A program made the translations under genes and the position numbers. Below the pieces are notes generated by a model that saw only the letters and a program-made list of their open reading frames with translations, made no database searches and was not told the origin of the DNA. From an uncultured bacterium (GTDB lineage Bacteria > Cyanobacteriota > Vampirovibrionia > Gastranaerophilales > Gastranaerophilaceae), in contig CAQTPN010000089.1 in assembly GCA_948888345.1 (NCBI GenBank), forward strand, positions 1 to 6,369: a stretch of 6,369 nucleotides of DNA, written 5' to 3'. Shown piece after piece: positions 3,295-6,369 of the stretch; the stretch's first letter is position 1; each line of letters opens with the position of its first letter.

Positions 3295-6096
3295 ATGAAA
3301 AACAAAAAACCACACCGGCATGATTTTATCGGGCCGCAAAAATTAAAAATGGGGTTCTCACTGGTGGAGATGCTGATGGCACTACTGGTTGCATCGCTTT
3401 TACTTGCGGCGTTAGCTCCTGTTATGACAAAAAGAATGGCAGATAATATCAATATTACGGGAATATCTGCAAAATCAGACAGTAACACCGTTGTAACCGT
3501 ATTTAACGAAGATGGCACATTTGAAGTTCCTGACGGAGTTTTAAACTTAAAGGTAACAATGATTGGCGGAGGCGGGGCAGGCGGGAGCGCATTTTACGGG
3601 TCAGAAGAATTTACAAATTCAAGATACTGGACAGTTCCTGAAAATGTTACAAAACTTAGAGTATTTATGATTGGCGGAGGCGGGGGTGGAGCTTCCGGAA
3701 ATTTAAGTTCTGTAACAGCTTATGGAAGTTTTTCAACACCTAATGAAACAAGTCCTTCTGATTTCACGGAAGGTGAAACGGCTTACACACTGCCTGACGG
3801 GGCAAAAATTCCGGCATTAGACGCAGGATGCAAAAATGCAGGCCTGACAAAGTGGAAATTAGCAGCTGATACATCAAAAGAATATACCCCGGGGCATTAT
3901 TATACAAAAATAACTGCATGCGGCGGGGGTGGCGGGGGAACGTATTATTGCACTCCAGGCATAATAATTAACGGAGGCGGGGGTGGTGGAACAGGCGGTT
4001 ATGTTGAAAAACAAACCGTAACATTTGATACTTCAAAAGTATGGGTAAAAGTTGGAGGGGGTGGCGGAAGCGGCGCGCATTCCAGTTGGAAAAACGGAGG
4101 GTATGCAGCTGGCGGGGGTGGCGGTTCAAGATACGATAATGTACAAAATCCACAAGGAAATGGCGGAACCTATGGTGGAGCAGGCGGAAGCCACTCAAAT
4201 AGTGCAGAAGCAGGCAGTGCTGGTAGCGGAGCAAAGGGTGAGGGTACTGCAAAAGCAAATGGAGGAATCGGCGGTTCAATAACTAATTCTTCTTCAACAA
4301 CTTCAATGCTGGCAGGCAATGGTGGTGCAGGCGGAATTTGGGGTGGAGGCGGTGGAGGTGGCGGAAGAAATGGAAATTACTACCACGGTGGTGGAGGTGG
4401 TGGTGGAGGTGGCCCTACTACTATATCTTCGACAAGCGGCACATCCGGTAAAATCTATTTTCAAGTAGGTGGAGGTGGTGGAGGTGGAGACAGCTGTTGT
4501 ACAAGCGCAGAAGTTAGTAGCGGGGGCGGGGGTGGCGGAGGAGGATATGCCGGCGGGGGCGGGGGCGGGGGTGGCGGACAGTATTTAAGGGGTACTGCAG
4601 GCAATGGTGGAACAGCAGGCATTGGTGACAGTAGCATTTTAGGGAGTATAAGCCGTGGACAAAATGGAATTAACGCAACAGCAGTATGTCAAGGTGGCGG
4701 GGGTGGTGGAGGTTTTGGCGGTGCATCAGGAACTTACGTAACTGGCGGAAATTACACTCCAAATGGACCTGTTGGCGGAAAAATTAATACGATATTTGGA
4801 GAATCATTTTGCGATGGAGGAGATTCTACAAGAAATACTTCAGCAGCAAAAGGTAGGGCTGGTAAACTGCGTATGTATTATGGTGGAACAAATATATTTA
4901 AATGCACATACAACCCCGTTCCTAATGGCGGTGGCGGTGGCGGTGCAGGCCAGATTACCATAACAGAAATTAACGTAACCCCGGGACAAAAATTATACTT
5001 TGAAATCGGCGACGGGGGCAGTGCGCAAAATGAAAGAGGAAAGGCCGGAAATGCAGGCAAAGCAAGTAATATCAGAATAGATAATGTCTCAGGAAGCATT
5101 CTGGCGACAGCTAAAGGCGGAAACCCCGGCCAGCATTCAACTGTAGCAGCAACAGCCTCTGCAGGCGGCGCAAAACAAGACTTAAATTTCATAAAAAATT
5201 GGACGGGATTGAGCGGTTTTATAGCTTATGGAGGCTCAAACAGCACGCTCACAACCGCTTCAAGTAATAAAGGATACGGCGGGGCAGGCGGAATGTCCTA
5301 TGATAAATCAGGAAACAGATTAAATGGCGGAGCAGGAGGAAACAGCTCCAAAAACGGCTCCATGCCCGCAACAACAAGCTACGGAGCAGGAGGAGGCGGA
5401 GGTTCAGGTGCAACTTCCGTCAGTGATACAACATTCGGCACAGGTGCTGCAGGGGCAGGCGGATACATATATATTGAATACGGCGGCTCATCAGGAAGCG
5501 GAGGAACGGCAGGGGAATTTTTAACAAAAACCATCACTCCGCCAAGCAGTTCTGTGGATATTGTTGTGGGCAAGGGCGGAGATGTTGATACAGGCGATGG
5601 CAGCGGCGGAACAAGCAAATTCGGAAATCATAGCGCACAGGGCGGTCTTAAGGGAAATGACGGCGGAATGGACAGAACCGCTCACGGTGCAATTAAACGG
5701 GTCAGCGAATACTTTGTTAATAAAAATTTCAGCGAAACCGCAGGACAGGCCGGAAATGAAAACTATGGCGGAATGGGCGGATACATGCGATACATCTATC
5801 AGGCAGACGGCGGCACACCCGTAACATCAATTACATCAAAGGACGGAACAATAATAGGTCCTGTAATATCAGGCTGCGGAGGCAAAATGACATTTTCAAT
5901 GTCAAGCAGCTTATATGGAGTAACCTGTAATGAAAGCGGAAAAAGCGCAGCGGCACAGGATGGCAAGGACGGAACGCTAGGCGGAGGCGGAGGAGGCGGA
6001 ACGGTTTATAATAATGCCGGAGGAAAGGGCGGCAGAGGGGGTGATGGTGCTGTGGTGGTTGAATATAGGCTAATACCTGTAGAAAAAGAAGAATAA
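3295..6096 (+). CDS. Very large glycine-rich protein with type IV prepilin N-terminus (933 aa)
   Basis: Paralogue of the protein at 420-2837 with a textbook prepilin signal. The 20-residue basic leader ends LKMG; cleavage is expected between G20 and F21, and the mature chain starts FSLVEMLMALL with Glu at +5 and Pro at +22. Two entry strands follow in tandem: FEVPDGVLNLKVTMIGGGG (76-94) and WTVPENVTKLRVFMIGGGG (112-130). The rest is polyglycine lattice with runs of up to nine glycines (365-373 and near 420-428). Strand modules interrupt it: YVEKQTVTF/VKVGGGGG (236-258), QITITEI/YFEIGDGG (from 553), and GYIYIEYGG/DIVVGKGG (from 723). It ends GAVVVEYRLIPVEKEE. The mature part has ten cysteines, the last pair (C861, C878) matching the other paralogue. 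Typical pilins are 120-200 aa, so the size points to a displayed domain rather than a bulk pilus subunit. Adhesin or minor-pilin role is inferred; binding partner unknown. Confidence 0.87.
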   Translation: MKNKKPHRHDFIGPQKLKMGFSLVEMLMALLVASLLLAALAPVMTKRMADNINITGISAKSDSNTVVTVFNEDGTFEVPDGVLNLKVTMIGGGGAGGSAFYGSEEFTNSRYWTVPENVTKLRVFMIGGGGGGASGNLSSVTAYGSFSTPNETSPSDFTEGETAYTLPDGAKIPALDAGCKNAGLTKWKLAADTSKEYTPGHYYTKITACGGGGGGTYYCTPGIIINGGGGGGTGGYVEKQTVTFDTSKVWVKVGGGGGSGAHSSWKNGGYAAGGGGGSRYDNVQNPQGNGGTYGGAGGSHSNSAEAGSAGSGAKGEGTAKANGGIGGSITNSSSTTSMLAGNGGAGGIWGGGGGGGGRNGNYYHGGGGGGGGGPTTISSTSGTSGKIYFQVGGGGGGGDSCCTSAEVSSGGGGGGGGYAGGGGGGGGGQYLRGTAGNGGTAGIGDSSILGSISRGQNGINATAVCQGGGGGGGFGGASGTYVTGGNYTPNGPVGGKINTIFGESFCDGGDSTRNTSAAKGRAGKLRMYYGGTNIFKCTYNPVPNGGGGGGAGQITITEINVTPGQKLYFEIGDGGSAQNERGKAGNAGKASNIRIDNVSGSILATAKGGNPGQHSTVAATASAGGAKQDLNFIKNWTGLSGFIAYGGSNSTLTTASSNKGYGGAGGMSYDKSGNRLNGGAGGNSSKNGSMPATTSYGAGGGGGSGATSVSDTTFGTGAAGAGGYIYIEYGGSSGSGGTAGEFLTKTITPPSSSVDIVVGKGGDVDTGDGSGGTSKFGNHSAQGGLKGNDGGMDRTAHGAIKRVSEYFVNKNFSETAGQAGNENYGGMGGYMRYIYQADGGTPVTSITSKDGTIIGPVISGCGGKMTFSMSSSLYGVTCNESGKSAAAQDGKDGTLGGGGGGGTVYNNAGGKGGRGGDGAVVVEYRLIPVEKEE
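4387..4413 (+). repeat. GGT/GGA microsatellite-like tract encoding nine glycines
   Basis: Nine glycine codons in a row use mainly GGT and GGA, unlike the GGC/GGG runs elsewhere in the gene. Similar GGT/GGA tracts flank it, at about 4345-4370 and 4470-4487. The pattern suggests local triplet expansion. Length changes by whole triplets would alter the protein without breaking the frame. Confidence 0.6.
4522..4578 (+). repeat. G-run cluster encoding polyglycine, G-quadruplex candidate
   Basis: Five runs of five Gs lie at 4522-4526, 4528-4532, 4555-4559, 4561-4565 and 4567-4571. The last three are separated by single Cs as a GGGGGC hexamer repeat. The coding strand and mRNA could form a quadruplex. 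The tract encodes a nine-glycine run (4552-4578) and a shorter one upstream. Confidence 0.6.
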
Positions 6097-6120
6097 ATTT
6101 TAGATGAACAACTTTTCAAA
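6095..6120 (+). repeat. 26-bp 3' UTR repeat, copy 2
   Basis: Identical to 2839-2864. This copy overlaps the last two bases of the TAA at 6094-6096 and, like copy 1, leads straight into the terminator stem. Confidence 0.9.
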
Positions 6121-6155
6121 AGGCGCATTTGTAACCTGATGCGCCTCTTTTTTTT
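6121..6155 (+). terminator. Rho-independent terminator of the second prepilin gene
   Basis: An 8-bp stem AGGCGCAT (6121-6128) pairs with ATGCGCCT (6139-6146) around a 10-base loop, then one C and eight Ts. Compared with the terminator at 2864, the seventh stem pair is A-T instead of G-C, a compensatory change. The loop keeps TTGTAACCT. Confidence 0.93.
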
Positions 6156-6226
6156 GGAAAGAAAAATCCCTGTAAATTAGCCATACATTGATAAAAATGA
6201 TATAAAATACTCTGAAAAACAGATAT

Positions 6227-6344
6227 TTAGACTAAATCAGGGCGGCGGATTTTTGTCCTTAAAACTTGCTGTTCCCTTCTGAATTTTTCAATTTCTGCAT
6301 GATTGCCGTTTAATAAGACCTCCGGAACCTTCATCCCCCTGTAT
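6227..6344 (-). CDS. trmD: tRNA (guanine-37-N1)-methyltransferase, C-terminal fragment
   Basis: Only the last 38 residues are present, running from the adapter junction to TAA at 6227-6229. They read [20 protein letters not shown], then FRREQQ...RT and [32 protein letters not shown] is the conserved TrmD C-terminal tail. TrmD is a SAM-dependent SPOUT methyltransferase that makes m1G37 in tRNAs and so prevents +1 frameshifting; this tail belongs to the tRNA-binding C-terminal domain. The start and catalytic knot lie outside the window. The gene is convergent with the second prepilin gene. In many bacteria trmD is followed by rplS, but here no rplS follows. Confidence 0.92.
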
Positions 6345-6369
6345 AGATCGGAAGAGCGTCGTGTAGGGA
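6345..6369. other. Illumina TruSeq adapter sequence at contig end
   Basis: The final 25 bases, beginning AGATCGGAAGAGCGTCGTGT, match the universal TruSeq adapter read-through without mismatch. This is sequencing residue, not genome. It interrupts the trmD reading frame and marks where true sequence ends, at about 6344. Confidence 0.97.

Noticed and set aside
3243..3518. 91-residue minus-strand frame overlapping the start of the second prepilin gene
   Set aside because: It is antisense to a well-supported prepilin signal and its ribosome binding site, with no features of its own.
4052..4282. Alternative-frame plus-strand open frames inside the second gene (also 4763-4963, 5324-5524, 5561-5824)
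   Set aside because: These are frame-shifted shadows of GGN-rich sequence with biased Ala/Gln/Glu composition and no independent translation signals.
4300..4580. CRISPR-like array from regular G-rich repeats
   Set aside because: Repeats are in-frame glycine codons without constant repeat length or unique spacers.
2848..6137. Mini-ORFs beginning ATGAACAAC in both 3' UTR repeats (11 codons in the second copy)
   Set aside because: No Shine-Dalgarno, the frame runs into the terminator hairpin, and the reading diverges between copies, so conservation is at the nucleotide level.
6206..6227. Hairpin AATAcTCTG-AAAAA-CAGATATT as a trmD terminator
   Set aside because: The stem is AT-rich with a bulge, overlaps the stop codon, and the following tract is only TTATAT; too weak to call.

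Overview
The window looks like one end of a bacterial metagenomic contig. Intergenic DNA is very AT-rich, while the two large genes are less so because of their glycine codons. The last 25 bases are Illumina TruSeq adapter rather than genome. The prepilin leaders, the TrmD tail and the low GC would fit a gut bacterium of the Melainabacteria/Gastranaerophilales type. This placement rests on recall and is only a tentative guess.

The layout is two similar modules followed by a housekeeping gene fragment. Module 1 is a small XRE-type HTH regulator (79-288, minus) divergent from a glycine-rich prepilin-like protein (420-2837, plus), which ends in a Rho-independent terminator (2864-2898). Module 2 is a second, unrelated small HTH-like protein (2934-3140, minus) divergent from a larger glycine-rich prepilin-like protein (3295-6096, plus), which ends in a nearly identical 3' UTR and terminator (6095-6155). 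After a gap of about 70 bases comes the C-terminal tail of trmD (6227-6344, minus), convergent with module 2 and cut off by the adapter. No gene-free stretch exceeds 150 bases.

Both large proteins start with a type IV prepilin leader and an almost identical N-terminal helix (FSLVEML..., Glu at mature position 5, Pro at 22). They continue into hundreds of residues of polyglycine tracts broken by short beta-strand-like segments. The inferred picture is processing by a prepilin peptidase, insertion through the pilin helix, and surface display of large polyglycine domains, perhaps as tip adhesins of a pilus or pseudopilus. No assembly ATPase, platform protein or peptidase lies in the window, so they would have to be supplied from elsewhere.

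The most informative non-coding signals are three. Between the second regulator and its prepilin gene there are two copies of ATATAC-N6-GTATAT, 22 bp apart, on a putative promoter. A 26-bp identical block follows both prepilin stop codons, with a compensatory base change in the terminator stems. Both small regulators have -10-like hexamers that place the transcription start at or next to the ATG, suggesting leaderless mRNAs.
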